39,589 bases of DNA. Source: Acidobacteriota bacterium. Lineage in GTDB: Bacteria > Acidobacteriota > Terriglobia > Bryobacterales > Bryobacteraceae. Position numbers and translations under genes: made by a program. Below the pieces are notes generated by a model. It had not been told where the DNA came from. It ran no database searches and was given only the letters and a program-made list of their open reading frames with translations. Where the stretch lies: the NCBI GenBank assembly GCA_025353165.1, contig JANXRE010000200.1:1-39589 (forward strand). The letters run 5' to 3'. Below, in pieces: positions 17,697 to 25,631 of this stretch (the first letter of the stretch is position 1; every line of letters begins with the position of its first letter).

Positions 17697-18387
17697 TGCG
17701 AAGCATCACGCGAACTTTTTCGCGGATAGTGGCCGCGGCCTCCGGAACGTGCAGGACATCGCACTCCGATCCCAAAATGTGCGGATGCCCGCATTCGCGC
17801 ATCGGGGCGACCAGCTCCTCAGTCCGGCGCTGAACCTCCATCAGCGGCATCGCCGAATCCGAATAAAAGGTCTTGGTTGGCAGATTCCCGTACAACACGA
17901 TGTCCTTCGGAACCACCGCCGCGTCTTCCCACAGCTTGCGGCTGCTGCCGAGACTGAGCACCGCCGGGCGCAGCTCCACCGCGAACTGCCGAACCATTTC
18001 GGTCAGCAGTTCACCGCAATTGTGGAAGATGAGATCGAGGCCGGCGTCCTCGAGGAATTTGCAGACCCGGCAGTTCGGCCCGAGCACATACCGCTCGAAT
18101 GTGTCCGCGCCCGCCCGCATCTGCCGCGGCGACAGGTACACCGTGTTCGCCGCCGGATCGCAGACGATAATCGCGCGGGCGCCGTGCTCGATCTGGGCGC
18201 GAGCCGACCGCAGCACCGCCGCTTCCGCCAACTGCAGGCATCGCTCCACCAGCAGCACGCCTTCGTCCTGGTCCGCGGTAAGCCCGCGCCCGTACGGCTT
18301 GACGTCCGCGCCGTTCCTATGAGCCTCGACCTGGATTCTATCAGGGGCGGCCGGGAATTCAGTAGACTCAAGAGGGGCTGAGCACAT
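17692..18387 (-). pseudogene. URO-D family protein lacking its N-terminal third
   Basis: 231 residues that match the C-terminal two thirds of the uroporphyrinogen decarboxylase superfamily: ERCLQLAEAAVLRSARAQIE, CDPAANTVYLSPRQM, FHNCGELLTEMV, VLYGNLPTKTF and the final GSECDVLHVP. Family members have about 340 residues; the barrel's opening section with its arginine-rich motif is absent. The start at 18387 is four bases from the divergent start of the enolase-superfamily gene, leaving no room for a promoter or for the missing part. I infer that the 5' end was lost in a rearrangement. It could be a degenerate methyltransferase-type URO-D rather than a haem enzyme. Confidence 0.65.
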
Positions 18388-18391
18388 TCCT

Positions 18392-19630
18392 GTGATTCGC
18401 AGAACCTTCTTCAAGTCGGCGGCCGCTGCAACCTCCGTAGCGCTTACCGGACTCCCGCGCGCCCAAGCTGCCCTGCCCAAAATGAAGATCACGCGGGTGC
18501 GGGCTTACCTTCCACCGGAGCCGAACCCGTTGTTCAATCAGAGCGACGTCGTGGTCATCGTCGAGACGGACGCCGGGGTGACCGGGATCGGGGAGGGCGG
18601 TTCCAGGGACACGTTGGAGCAATGCGCCGGGCGCTTGATCGGCCGGGATCCGCAGCACATCGAGCGGTTGTGGCAAGATATGTCCCGCGCGTTCTTCTAC
18701 CCGCCCGGCCGGGAAAAATTGCACGCCTTGGGGGCGCTCGACCTGGCGCTGTGGGACATCAAGGGCAAGGCGCACGGCGTTCCGGTTCACGTGCTGTTGA
18801 ATGGCATGGCGCGAAACCACTGCGAGTGCTACAACACGGCCGGCAACATTCCCGGCGTCCGGCCCGGCATGAGTATCCGCGAGCAGGCGCAAGCCACGAT
18901 CGAAGCGGGCTACCGGGCGTTCCGCATGGGTGCCGCCGACCTGCCTCCGAATACCACCTACAACACGCACGAACGCCTCAATCAGCTGGCGCGGGACTGC
19001 GCGGAAGCCCGTCAGGGCGTCGGCAAGAACGGCGACTGGGCGGTGGATTTCCATCAGCGCTTCGATCTTTCGGAAGCGGTCCGCGGGTGCGATTTGATTC
19101 AGGATTTCGCACCGTATTTCGTGGAGGACCCGGTGCGCACGGAGGCCTTCAACGAGGATCTGCCTCTGCTGCGCCGGCAGGTGAAAGTGCCCATCGCCGC
19201 GGGCGAGGAGTGGGGCTACCGCTGGGATTTCAACAAGCTGGTGGAGCATCACGATATCGATTACGTTCGCGCTACTCTGCCGAACGTCGGCGGGATCACC
19301 GAGATGATGAAGATCGCCGCGATTTGCGAGACGCACTTCGTCGGGATCATTCCGCATTTCACCGGCCCGATTGCGACGGCGGCGCTGGTGAACTGCCTGG
19401 GGACGTTTTCCGGCCCCGTGCTGATGGAATACAATTTTCAGGGCCGCGCGCTGCCGCACGTCCCGGTGTGCCTGGATTTCAAGGCCGGCAAGTTGTATCC
19501 CAACGACCGGCCCGGCTTGGGCGTCGAGGTGGACTTGAAGCGGCTGAGGCAGATCGCGGAAATCACCGAGCCGGTGACCGCCCGGGCTCAGACCTACTTC
19601 CGGCCGGATGGGTCGATCACGAACTGGTAA
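18392..19630 (+). CDS. Tat-exported enolase-superfamily enzyme (mandelate racemase/sugar-acid dehydratase-like)
   Basis: 412 residues. The N-terminus IRRTFFKSAAAATS to PRAQA is a twin-arginine signal. The rest has the two enolase-superfamily domains: a capping domain from MKITRVRAYLPPEP and a barrel with probable metal ligands D219 (VDFHQRFD), E245 (FVEDPVR) and E272 (AAGEEWGYRWDF), plus H322 in IIPHFTGPI. The GEEW, NVGGITEMMKIA and PHFTGPIA pattern is closest in kind to acid-sugar dehydratases such as galactonate dehydratase. Start is GTG 18392. The 3' end overlaps the convergent flavoprotein by 14 bases. Confidence 0.87.
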   Translation: MIRRTFFKSAAAATSVALTGLPRAQAALPKMKITRVRAYLPPEPNPLFNQSDVVVIVETDAGVTGIGEGGSRDTLEQCAGRLIGRDPQHIERLWQDMSRAFFYPPGREKLHALGALDLALWDIKGKAHGVPVHVLLNGMARNHCECYNTAGNIPGVRPGMSIREQAQATIEAGYRAFRMGAADLPPNTTYNTHERLNQLARDCAEARQGVGKNGDWAVDFHQRFDLSEAVRGCDLIQDFAPYFVEDPVRTEAFNEDLPLLRRQVKVPIAAGEEWGYRWDFNKLVEHHDIDYVRATLPNVGGITEMMKIAAICETHFVGIIPHFTGPIATAALVNCLGTFSGPVLMEYNFQGRALPHVPVCLDFKAGKLYPNDRPGLGVEVDLKRLRQIAEITEPVTARAQTYFRPDGSITNW

Positions 19631-21068
19631 GGTCCGAGCCGGGAAGGCGCGCGAGGCCAAGGGCGGGGTTGGTGCGGACAAACAGGCCGCCGATCGCGTT
19701 GGCCGGAGACAGAGCCGCGAGGCCTTCAATGCCGTCGAAGAACTTTTCGCTATCGGTCGTCTGCTCGCGATCGGGGTCCGCGAGCGCTTGTTTGTTGAGG
19801 CGGAGCTCGAGGTTCTCGCGAATCCGGCGGGACATCTCTCCCATGAGGTGACCCGTGGCGTGTTCGGCGCCGGCAAAATCTTCCAGGCCCGACACCAGGT
19901 TGAGAAAGGCGCGCCGGATGTTTTGCGGATCGGCGTCGAAATGGCTCAATTGCTCGGCCTTGCTGAAGTAGCGCTCCTTTCCTTGCATGTCATAGAAGGC
20001 CGCTACAAAGACCAGGAAGCGAAGATACGCGGCGCGATAACTCTGCTCGTAAAAGTCCGCCGCTTCGCTCTCCGACACCTCCGCTTTCAACACGCTGGCA
20101 ATGCTGGCCGCGGCGAGCATCGCGCTGTACATGGCCAGGTGGATCCCGGTGGAGAGCAGCGGGTCCAGGAAACAGGCCGCATCTCCGATCAGGAAATAAC
20201 CCAGCCCGGTGAAGGCTTCGGAAGCGTACGAATAATCCTGCTCCACTTTCAATTCCGACACGAGGCGAGCCCCGGCCGTCATACCGGCCATGAGCGGGCA
20301 CCCGGCGATGGCATCCTGATACAAGCCGGCCATGGTCTTTTCGCTCCGCTGCCGCTGGAACTCGTCCTTGTGCAGCACCAGCCCGACGCTCATTTGCCCG
20401 TCGCTGAACGGAATGGCCCAGATCCAGCCATCCGGCACAGAGCCGACGGCGATCGCGCCGGAGCGCTCGCCAGGCAGACGCTGAACTCCTTCCCAGTAGC
20501 CCCAGACGGCCACGTTCATGAACACCCGGTGAAACCGGCGGTTCTGCAGGTACCGGTTGGCCATGATGCCGGCCCGCCCGGAGGCATCGATGAGATAGTC
20601 GAAGCGGATCTCTTGCGGCGGTTCCTCCGCGGGACCGCAAACGGCTCCGACGGGATGGGCGTCGGAGAAGATCAATTCCCTCACGGGCATCCGCTCGAAG
20701 ACGTGCACTCCCCGGCGGGCGGCGTGAAGCAGGAGCAGGTGATCGAACTCGGCGCGCGGAACTTGAAAAGCGTGCCGGTAGTTCGCGGCAAGCTCGCCGA
20801 AGTTGAGCGCCCACTGCTCACCCTTCCAGTCGAGGTACGCCCCGGGCTTGCGCTGAAAGCCGTAGTTCTCAATCGTCTCGCGGGCACCGATGAGTTCCAG
20901 AATCTCGAGACAGGAAGGGAGCAGAGATTCGCCGATGTGGTATCTCGGGAACGTGTCTCGCTCGAGCACAACCACGTCTATGCCGGCGCGGGCGAGAAAG
21001 GACGCGGCCGTGGAACCCGCGGGACCACCCCCGATCACCAGCACGGTGGTTTTCGCCGGTATGTTCAT
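19617..21068 (-). CDS. Flavin-dependent halogenase-like FAD oxidoreductase
   Basis: 483 residues. FAD dinucleotide site GGGPAGS at 13-19, then YHIGESLLPS, the Lys-containing RKPGAYLDW (K74), the halogenase-type motif GWIWAIP at 214-220 and GDAACFLDPLLSTGIHLAM near 295-313. The WxWxIP motif and a Lys in this position are features of flavin-dependent halogenases, although geranylgeranyl-reductase-like and other FAD monooxygenases share much of the scaffold. ATG 21068 was preferred because the Rossmann motif follows at once; an ATG at 21104 is possible. No flavin reductase or biosynthetic cluster is adjacent. It is convergent with the enolase-superfamily gene. Confidence 0.82.
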   Translation of the reverse strand: MNIPAKTTVLVIGGGPAGSTAASFLARAGIDVVVLERDTFPRYHIGESLLPSCLEILELIGARETIENYGFQRKPGAYLDWKGEQWALNFGELAANYRHAFQVPRAEFDHLLLLHAARRGVHVFERMPVRELIFSDAHPVGAVCGPAEEPPQEIRFDYLIDASGRAGIMANRYLQNRRFHRVFMNVAVWGYWEGVQRLPGERSGAIAVGSVPDGWIWAIPFSDGQMSVGLVLHKDEFQRQRSEKTMAGLYQDAIAGCPLMAGMTAGARLVSELKVEQDYSYASEAFTGLGYFLIGDAACFLDPLLSTGIHLAMYSAMLAAASIASVLKAEVSESEAADFYEQSYRAAYLRFLVFVAAFYDMQGKERYFSKAEQLSHFDADPQNIRRAFLNLVSGLEDFAGAEHATGHLMGEMSRRIRENLELRLNKQALADPDREQTTDSEKFFDGIEGLAALSPANAIGGLFVRTNPALGLARLPGSDLTSS

Positions 21069-21119
21069 GCTGTCACGTATCGCCAGGAAGCGGCCTGCCC
21101 CCAATCCCCGGCCTGCGAG

Positions 21120-21763
21120 CTACCAGACTACGTTGCCGCCCATGTCCCTGACATTGGCTCGCCAAGGCGTGGAACCCGATCGGATGACGATGCCCTCTGC
21201 GGTGGTCCGGCCCTCGGCGCGCGGGGCCGGGGTGCTGACCGGCGGGACCGGCCATCGAGCGTTCCCGTCTGGAACGCCAGCCACGCGCCGGAATTCACCG
21301 CGCCGTGGATCACCAGTCCGGTCCGCGCCTGGTAATCGGAATCGGCACGCATCCCGGCCAGGTAACCCGTTGGCGCTGATCCCGGCGCGGCATGGATGCG
21401 CCGGCGTTAACGTCGTGTTCTCGTCGCCCAGGCCCCGGAAGGCGACTCGAAACTCGCTTCCCGGCTCGCATGGCGGCGCCCGTTTCCCTGGCTTTACCGC
21501 TGCGGAGGGTGACGCGAACAACCGCGTCATGCTGGTACAGCGCCGGCCTGGCTGAAGTCGCGGAGCATGTGGAACGGACCACCGTTGGCGCTGACCTCGT
21601 ACCGGTAAACAGGCGGCCCCGGAAAGACGACTTTCGCCTTCGGCAGCAGCCCGATCACAGCTCCCACGGGCTGCGGAGACGGGACGCTGGACGCTAGTTC
21701 GATGGTCATGGCGGCCCGCGCGAAGGCGGCCAGGCGCAGTACAAGCAGAACCGTTTCCTTCAT
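21120..21763 (-). pseudogene. Multiply frameshifted remnant, probably the N-terminus of an arylsulfotransferase-like secreted protein
   Basis: A coherent protein can be followed only by changing frame about four times: signal-like MKETVLLVLRLAAFARAAM, KVVFPGPPVYRYEVSANGG, YQHDAVVRVTLRSGKARETG, GSEFRVAFRGLGDENTT, MRADSDYQARTGLVIHGAV, and finally TTAEGIVIRSG with DMGGNVVW directly before a stop. The order (beta-sandwich, then TTAEGIVI, then GNVVW) resembles the start of ASST-type arylsulfotransferases of Acidobacteria, whose catalytic propeller is absent here. The family call is from memory and tentative; the pseudogene status is clear. It lies just upstream of the halogenase-like gene. Confidence 0.65.
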
Positions 21764-21853
21764 TGGCGAATGAGACTCCACCACATTTAAGTGGGATAAA
21801 CTTGGGTGAAACTTGGCTGTCAGATCAAATATTGAGAAAGAAGGAAAAAAACC

Positions 21854-22681
21854 GTGGATTTGGGAAATATCGTTAAAATTGTGGAGACGACGCTCACCGG
21901 GGTCGGATTGCACGTGCTGGGCGCGATCGCTCTTTATATCGTGGGCCGCTGGCTGATTGGCTTCGCCGTCCGTCTGGTCCAGAAGGCTCTCAGCAGGCAG
22001 AATATCGAACCGACGCTGTTGCGCTTCCTTGGCAACACGATCGCGGTCATTCTGAACATCACGCTGGTGATTGCCATTCTGGGTTACTTCGGCATGCAGA
22101 CGACGAGTTTTGCCGCGCTGCTCGCGGGCGCGGGGCTTGCGATCGGATCCGCATGGGGCGGTTTGCTGGCGAACTTCGCCGCGGGCATATTCCTGGTTGT
22201 GCTACGCCCGTTCAAAGTCGGCGATTTCATTTCCGCCGGGGGGACGGCCGGCACGGTCGAAGAAGTCGGCCTGTTTGTGACCAGGATCCATACGCCCGAC
22301 AATGTCTGCACCTACGTCGGCAACAACAAGCTGTTCTCGGATAATATCCAGAACTACTCCACAAATCCGTACCGGCGCGTGGATTTGACGGCGCAGATCA
22401 CGGGCGGCGCGAATCCGCAGCAGGTGATCGCCGCGCTCAAGAGCAGGATTCAGCAGATTCCCAACGTTGCCGCGAAACCGGAACTGGATGTGGTGATCGC
22501 CTCCTTCACGTCGGCCGGGCCCGTGCTGGCGATCCGGCCGTACACCAACAACGACTTCTACTGGCAGGTGTATTTCGAAACCAATATGGCGATTCGCGAA
22601 GTACTAGGCGACGGCGCGTTCCCGGCGCCCATTCCCGTTTTCGGGATCCAGCAGGTCAACGATACAGCGGTCCGGGCTTAA
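21854..22681 (+). CDS. Small-conductance mechanosensitive channel (MscS family)
   Basis: Inner-membrane tension-gated channel that releases solutes on osmotic downshock. 275 residues, close to E. coli MscS. Three membrane helices; the pore helix TM3 is rich in Gly and Ala (ALLAGAGLAIGSAWGGLLAN), followed by the hallmark RPFKVGDFI and a beta domain with DNVCTYVGNNKLFSDNIQNY. Start is GTG 21854, with AAGGA eight bases upstream. It is transcribed alone, divergent from the pseudogene at 21763. The downstream stretch 22682-22911 contains the second dispersed repeat and no gene. Confidence 0.95.
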   Translation: MDLGNIVKIVETTLTGVGLHVLGAIALYIVGRWLIGFAVRLVQKALSRQNIEPTLLRFLGNTIAVILNITLVIAILGYFGMQTTSFAALLAGAGLAIGSAWGGLLANFAAGIFLVVLRPFKVGDFISAGGTAGTVEEVGLFVTRIHTPDNVCTYVGNNKLFSDNIQNYSTNPYRRVDLTAQITGGANPQQVIAALKSRIQQIPNVAAKPELDVVIASFTSAGPVLAIRPYTNNDFYWQVYFETNMAIREVLGDGAFPAPIPVFGIQQVNDTAVRA

Positions 22682-22747
22682 ATTAACAGCCTGTGGTGAA
22701 AGTCGCTAGATACCGCTTGCTTACGCGTGCAGCTCAGTAGAATCAAT

Positions 22748-22780
22748 CCGTTACAGAGCCACGACCGTTCGGGAGCGGTT
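22748..22780 (+). repeat. Dispersed intergenic repeat, copy 2
   Basis: Matches 12217-12249 at 29 of 33 positions, beginning CCGTTACAGAGCC and ending GGGAGCGGTT, and is followed by more T. The minus-strand reading is PNGRGSVT. The core ACCG...CGGT followed by five T could also work as a weak terminator for mscS. Confidence 0.7.
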
Positions 22781-22911
22781 TTTGCCACAGGCCGTTGAGC
22801 CAATTCGAAGAGGCCGGCCGCGAACACGGTCGCGGCTCGTCCTGTCCCGATTTAACACTCCGGCCCGCCGTGGCATTGGAGTGCTCGTGGGGGGGGCTTC
22901 CGCAGGATCGC

Positions 22912-23061
22912 ACTCCGCGCACACGCGGGCGCGCGATGTCGCTCGCGACCATCAGCCTGTGGATCGCCTGCCTGGCGTTCACGCTGTTCTTCATGTGGCG
23001 CTTCACAGTCGAGACAAAAGGGAAAACGCTCGAGGAAATCGAGCGCGGGTGGCGCAAATGA
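22912..23061 (+). pseudogene. C-terminal remnant of an MFS sugar porter
   Basis: About 50 residues. The start, RTRGRAMSLATISLWIAC, corresponds to the region around TM10 of sugar porters; the end, FTVETKGKTLEEIERGW, is the classical PETKG(R/K)xLEEIE signature after TM12. The two are joined directly, so the intervening TM11-TM12 segment of roughly 50 residues has been deleted in frame, and everything before TM10 is absent. The stop is one base away from the convergent DUF4097 gene. Confidence 0.75.
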
Positions 23062-23062
23062 C

Positions 23063-23905
23063 CTACTCGATCTCCACGCCGCCCGAATCCACCTTGATGT
23101 CCACCATCGCGCCGCCCCCGCGAATCCGGCCTTCCGCGTGGTGTTTCGTAACCGGGCCTTTGGCGTTCATCTCCGGTACAACCAGCCTCCCCGATTCGGT
23201 TTCCGCTCGGATGTCGTACCCTCCGCTGCGCGCCAAGCGGAGGTGGGCTCCGCCGGATGCCGCCCGGGCCTTCACCGGCGCGGCGGTCGTCTGCGAAAGC
23301 TGGATTCCGCCGGAATCCGTTTCCGCCTCGATGCTTCCCGCGATATCCAGGGCTTCGATGCCGCCGGAATCCGCGTGGGCGTGAACCATGCCCTTTACAT
23401 GGTGGATATGGATGCCGCCGGAATCGGCCTCGGCGCGAACGCCGGAACCGATGCCCGAGATCCGGATCCCGCCGGAATCCGTCTTGCAGTCCACGCGGCC
23501 ATTGACGCCTTCCACCTTAATGCCGCCGGAATCGGCGCGCGCCCGGACCTCGGTTTCGGCGGGAACCGTGATCTCCAGCCGCATCGAGACGCCACGCAGT
23601 AGCGATCTGTCGGTCACCTGGCCCACCCGGACGCTGTTGCCGGTCTGTTGCACCGGTGGATTCTCCGCCAGCCGGCGAATGTGCTCCGTCGCGTTGTTTC
23701 CGCCGAAAAAGCTGTTGGACGCTTTCAATACCCCGTGGACGTGGACGGTCCCCGATGAGCCTCGCGTCACCACGATTCCACCCGCATCCGTCACCACGTC
23801 GAGATTCACCGCGCCGGACACCGTAAGGTTCCGGTCGAAAGTCCGTTCCGTCTGCGCCATGCAGGTTGCGATAGCGAGTAGGAATACAGCCGCAAGTTTC
23901 AACAT
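23063..23905 (-). CDS. Exported DUF4097-type beta-repeat protein
   Basis: 280 residues with a signal peptide (MLKLAAVFLLAIATCMAQ). The body is built of short beta-strand turns; six DSGG cores are visible in residues 125-280, five of them spaced exactly 18 residues apart (KTDSGGIRISGIGSGV, ADSGGIHIHHVKGMV and so on), consistent with a right-handed beta-solenoid. The DUF4097 family is often called putative adhesin, without firm functional evidence. GGGAGAGGG lies just upstream of the ATG at 23905. It is divergent from the polyphosphate kinase operon, 60 bases away. Confidence 0.88.
   Translation of the reverse strand: MLKLAAVFLLAIATCMAQTERTFDRNLTVSGAVNLDVVTDAGGIVVTRGSSGTVHVHGVLKASNSFFGGNNATEHIRRLAENPPVQQTGNSVRVGQVTDRSLLRGVSMRLEITVPAETEVRARADSGGIKVEGVNGRVDCKTDSGGIRISGIGSGVRAEADSGGIHIHHVKGMVHAHADSGGIEALDIAGSIEAETDSGGIQLSQTTAAPVKARAASGGAHLRLARSGGYDIRAETESGRLVVPEMNAKGPVTKHHAEGRIRGGGAMVDIKVDSGGVEIE
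23307..23534 (-). repeat. 54-bp periodic coding repeat inside the DUF4097 gene
   Basis: The plus-strand string CCGCCGGAATC occurs at 23307, 23361, 23415, 23469 and 23523, exactly 54 bases apart. Each encodes DSGGI on the minus strand. The units between differ, so conservation is concentrated on the turn, as expected for a solenoid rather than a recent tandem expansion. Confidence 0.85.
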
Positions 23906-23965
23906 GATTGCCCTCTCCCGAAAATACGAGATTCCAGCCCGGCAAGTTCGCCGTCAATTGATGAC

Positions 23966-24784
23966 ATGATAGAACCGCGGACGATGCTCGAGAATATCAA
24001 CCTGAAAATGAAGCTGTCGCGCGAAGAATACAAGCGCATTCTGCCCAACTTGCAGAGCCGGCTCTACGACCTGGAGAAGGCCTGTTGGGATCACGGCATT
24101 TCCTCCCTCATAGTTTTTGAAGGATGGGACGCCTCCGGCAAGGGAACGGCCATCGCCACCCTCACGCAGCGCCTGGATCCTCGCGGATTCAAACTCTACC
24201 CGATTACCGCGCCACGCACCTACGAGCAGCGGCGGCCCTGGTTGTGGCGTTTTTGGCTTAGGGTTCCCAATCGCGGCGAGATGGTGATCTTCGATCACAG
24301 TTGGTACGGCCGCGTGCTGGAAGAAAGGGTCGAGGGCGCCATCCCGGAGAAAACCTGGCGGCAGGCGTTTCGCGACATCGTCGAATTCGAACGCGAGCTG
24401 GCCGACGACGGAACCATTATCCTCAAGTTCTTCGTTCATATCAGCAAGAAGGAGCAGAAAGCGCGCTTCGATGCGATTCTGGCGAACCCGCTGGAAGCCT
24501 GGCGTGTCACCGAAGCCGACTGGGCGCGACACAAGAAGTACAAGGAGTATCTGGAGGCCGGTGAAGAGATGCTCGAGCTGACGGAGTCCGAGTACGCGCC
24601 CTGGACCATCGTCGAGGGCACGTCCAAGTGGCACGCCCGGCGCAAGATTTTCGACACCATCATCGCCGTCATGGAGAAACGGCTGGGAGCGGACGCCCCG
24701 GCGTTAACGGAAACCTCCGCCGACGTTCTCAAGGACGCCGACCTGCGAGCCGCCATGGAGTCGCTCGCCGGAGGGGGACTCTGA
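23966..24784 (+). CDS. Polyphosphate kinase 2 family protein (first of tandem pair)
   Basis: Transfers phosphate between polyphosphate and a nucleotide. 272 residues, single-domain PPK2. Walker A GWDASGKG at 53-60, RLDPRGFKLYPITAPR, the lid-type WLWRFWLRVP and Walker B FDHSWYGR at 109-116, all intact. An internal ATG at 23984 (MLENINLKM) lines up better with the start of the downstream paralogue and may be the true start; neither has a clear Shine-Dalgarno. Its stop overlaps the start of the next gene by one base (TGATG). Whether it uses AMP, ADP or GDP cannot be decided by eye. Confidence 0.92.
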   Translation: MIEPRTMLENINLKMKLSREEYKRILPNLQSRLYDLEKACWDHGISSLIVFEGWDASGKGTAIATLTQRLDPRGFKLYPITAPRTYEQRRPWLWRFWLRVPNRGEMVIFDHSWYGRVLEERVEGAIPEKTWRQAFRDIVEFERELADDGTIILKFFVHISKKEQKARFDAILANPLEAWRVTEADWARHKKYKEYLEAGEEMLELTESEYAPWTIVEGTSKWHARRKIFDTIIAVMEKRLGADAPALTETSADVLKDADLRAAMESLAGGGL

Positions 24785-25533
24785 TGCTCGAGAGGATCGA
24801 TCTTTCGTTGGCGCTCGATCGTGATTCCTACGTCCACGAAGTCACCCGGCGCCAGGTTCAACTGCGCGAGCTCGGCTACCAGATCTACCTTCAGAAGCGC
24901 CCAGTGATGCTGATCTTCGAAGGCTGGGATGCCGCCGGAAAGGGTGGCGCAATCAAGAGAATCACGGAGAAAATCGACCCGCGCGGCTACGTCGTTTATC
25001 CGATCAGCGCACCGCAGGGCGAGGACAAGACCCGCCACTACCTCTACCGGTTCTGGCGCAGGCTGCCGGAACGCGGGCAGATCGCGATCTTCGACCGTTC
25101 CTGGTATGGCCGTGTCCTGGTGGAGCGCGTCGAGGGGTTTGCGCCCGAGCGGGAATGGAAGCGGGCCTTCAAGGAGATCAATTCCTTCGAAAGGCAGGTC
25201 CGTGACTTCGGCACGATCCTCCTCAAGTTCTGGATTCACATCTCTCGCGAGGAGCAGTTAAAGCGCTTTGAGGAGCGCTCCGCCATCGGTTACAAGGCGT
25301 GGAAGCTGACCGACGAGGATTGGCGGAATCGCGACAAATGGGGAGCGTACGAAGAGGCGGTGGAAGAGATGCTGGTGAAGACCAGCACCCGGACGGCCCC
25401 GTGGTGCGTGGTCGAGGGCAACGATAAATACTGGGCGAGGGTGAAGGTGCTTTCGAAGCTGGTCGAGGTTCTATCGGCGGAATTGAACTACCAGCCGCGA
25501 GACCCCATCGGCAAGAAGCGAAAATCGAAATGA
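24784..25533 (+). CDS. Polyphosphate kinase 2 family protein (second of tandem pair)
   Basis: 249 residues, paralogous to the preceding gene over its whole length. Walker A GWDAAGKG at 47-54, KIDPRGYVVYPISAPQ, the HYLYRFWRRLPERG lid and Walker B FDRSWYGR at 103-110. The sequence NRDKWGAYEEAVEEML is typical of PPK2 enzymes related to polyphosphate:AMP phosphotransferase. The tandem arrangement recalls the two-domain PAP enzymes, here as two polypeptides that both keep their motifs. Translationally coupled on both sides: start overlaps the upstream stop, and its stop overlaps the 25530 microprotein start. Confidence 0.93.
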   Translation: MLERIDLSLALDRDSYVHEVTRRQVQLRELGYQIYLQKRPVMLIFEGWDAAGKGGAIKRITEKIDPRGYVVYPISAPQGEDKTRHYLYRFWRRLPERGQIAIFDRSWYGRVLVERVEGFAPEREWKRAFKEINSFERQVRDFGTILLKFWIHISREEQLKRFEERSAIGYKAWKLTDEDWRNRDKWGAYEEAVEEMLVKTSTRTAPWCVVEGNDKYWARVKVLSKLVEVLSAELNYQPRDPIGKKRKSK

Positions 25534-25631
25534 AACAATCGCGTCTCAGAGCGATCCTGACGGATGCGCACTTCTGGGTGCCCGTCGCCGTCCTCGCATT
25601 CGGCATCGGCGTGCTGGTTGTGATTCGATGA
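25530..25631 (+). CDS. 33-residue single-pass membrane microprotein
   Basis: A complete frame from ATG 25530 to TGA 25631. Residues 1-12 are basic and polar (MKQSRLRAILTD), then AHFWVPVAVLAFGIGVLVVI forms one transmembrane helix ending in R. It overlaps the PPK2 stop and the transporter start by four bases each (ATGA), so it is embedded in a coupled operon. Short hydrophobic proteins with a similar DAHFWVPV segment occur in Acidobacteria as far as I recall. A role as regulator or subunit of the adjoining transporter is inference. Confidence 0.7.
   Translation: MKQSRLRAILTDAHFWVPVAVLAFGIGVLVVIR

Noticed and set aside
18368-19876. 502-residue minus-strand frame opposite the enolase-superfamily gene
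   Set aside because: Antisense composition without motifs; the plus strand has metal ligands and a Tat signal.
19608-21335. 575-residue plus-strand frame opposite the halogenase-like gene
   Set aside because: Low-complexity H/R/G/V composition typical of antisense frames; the minus strand has clear FAD motifs.
22743-23057. 104-residue minus-strand frame between mscS and the DUF4097 gene
   Set aside because: It reads through the dispersed repeat and the antisense of the sugar-porter remnant; no domain or composition of a real protein.
23307-23534. CRISPR-like array because of 54-base periodic short repeats
   Set aside because: Repeats are only about 11-12 bases, in phase with the reading frame, and encode the DSGGI turn of the DUF4097 protein.
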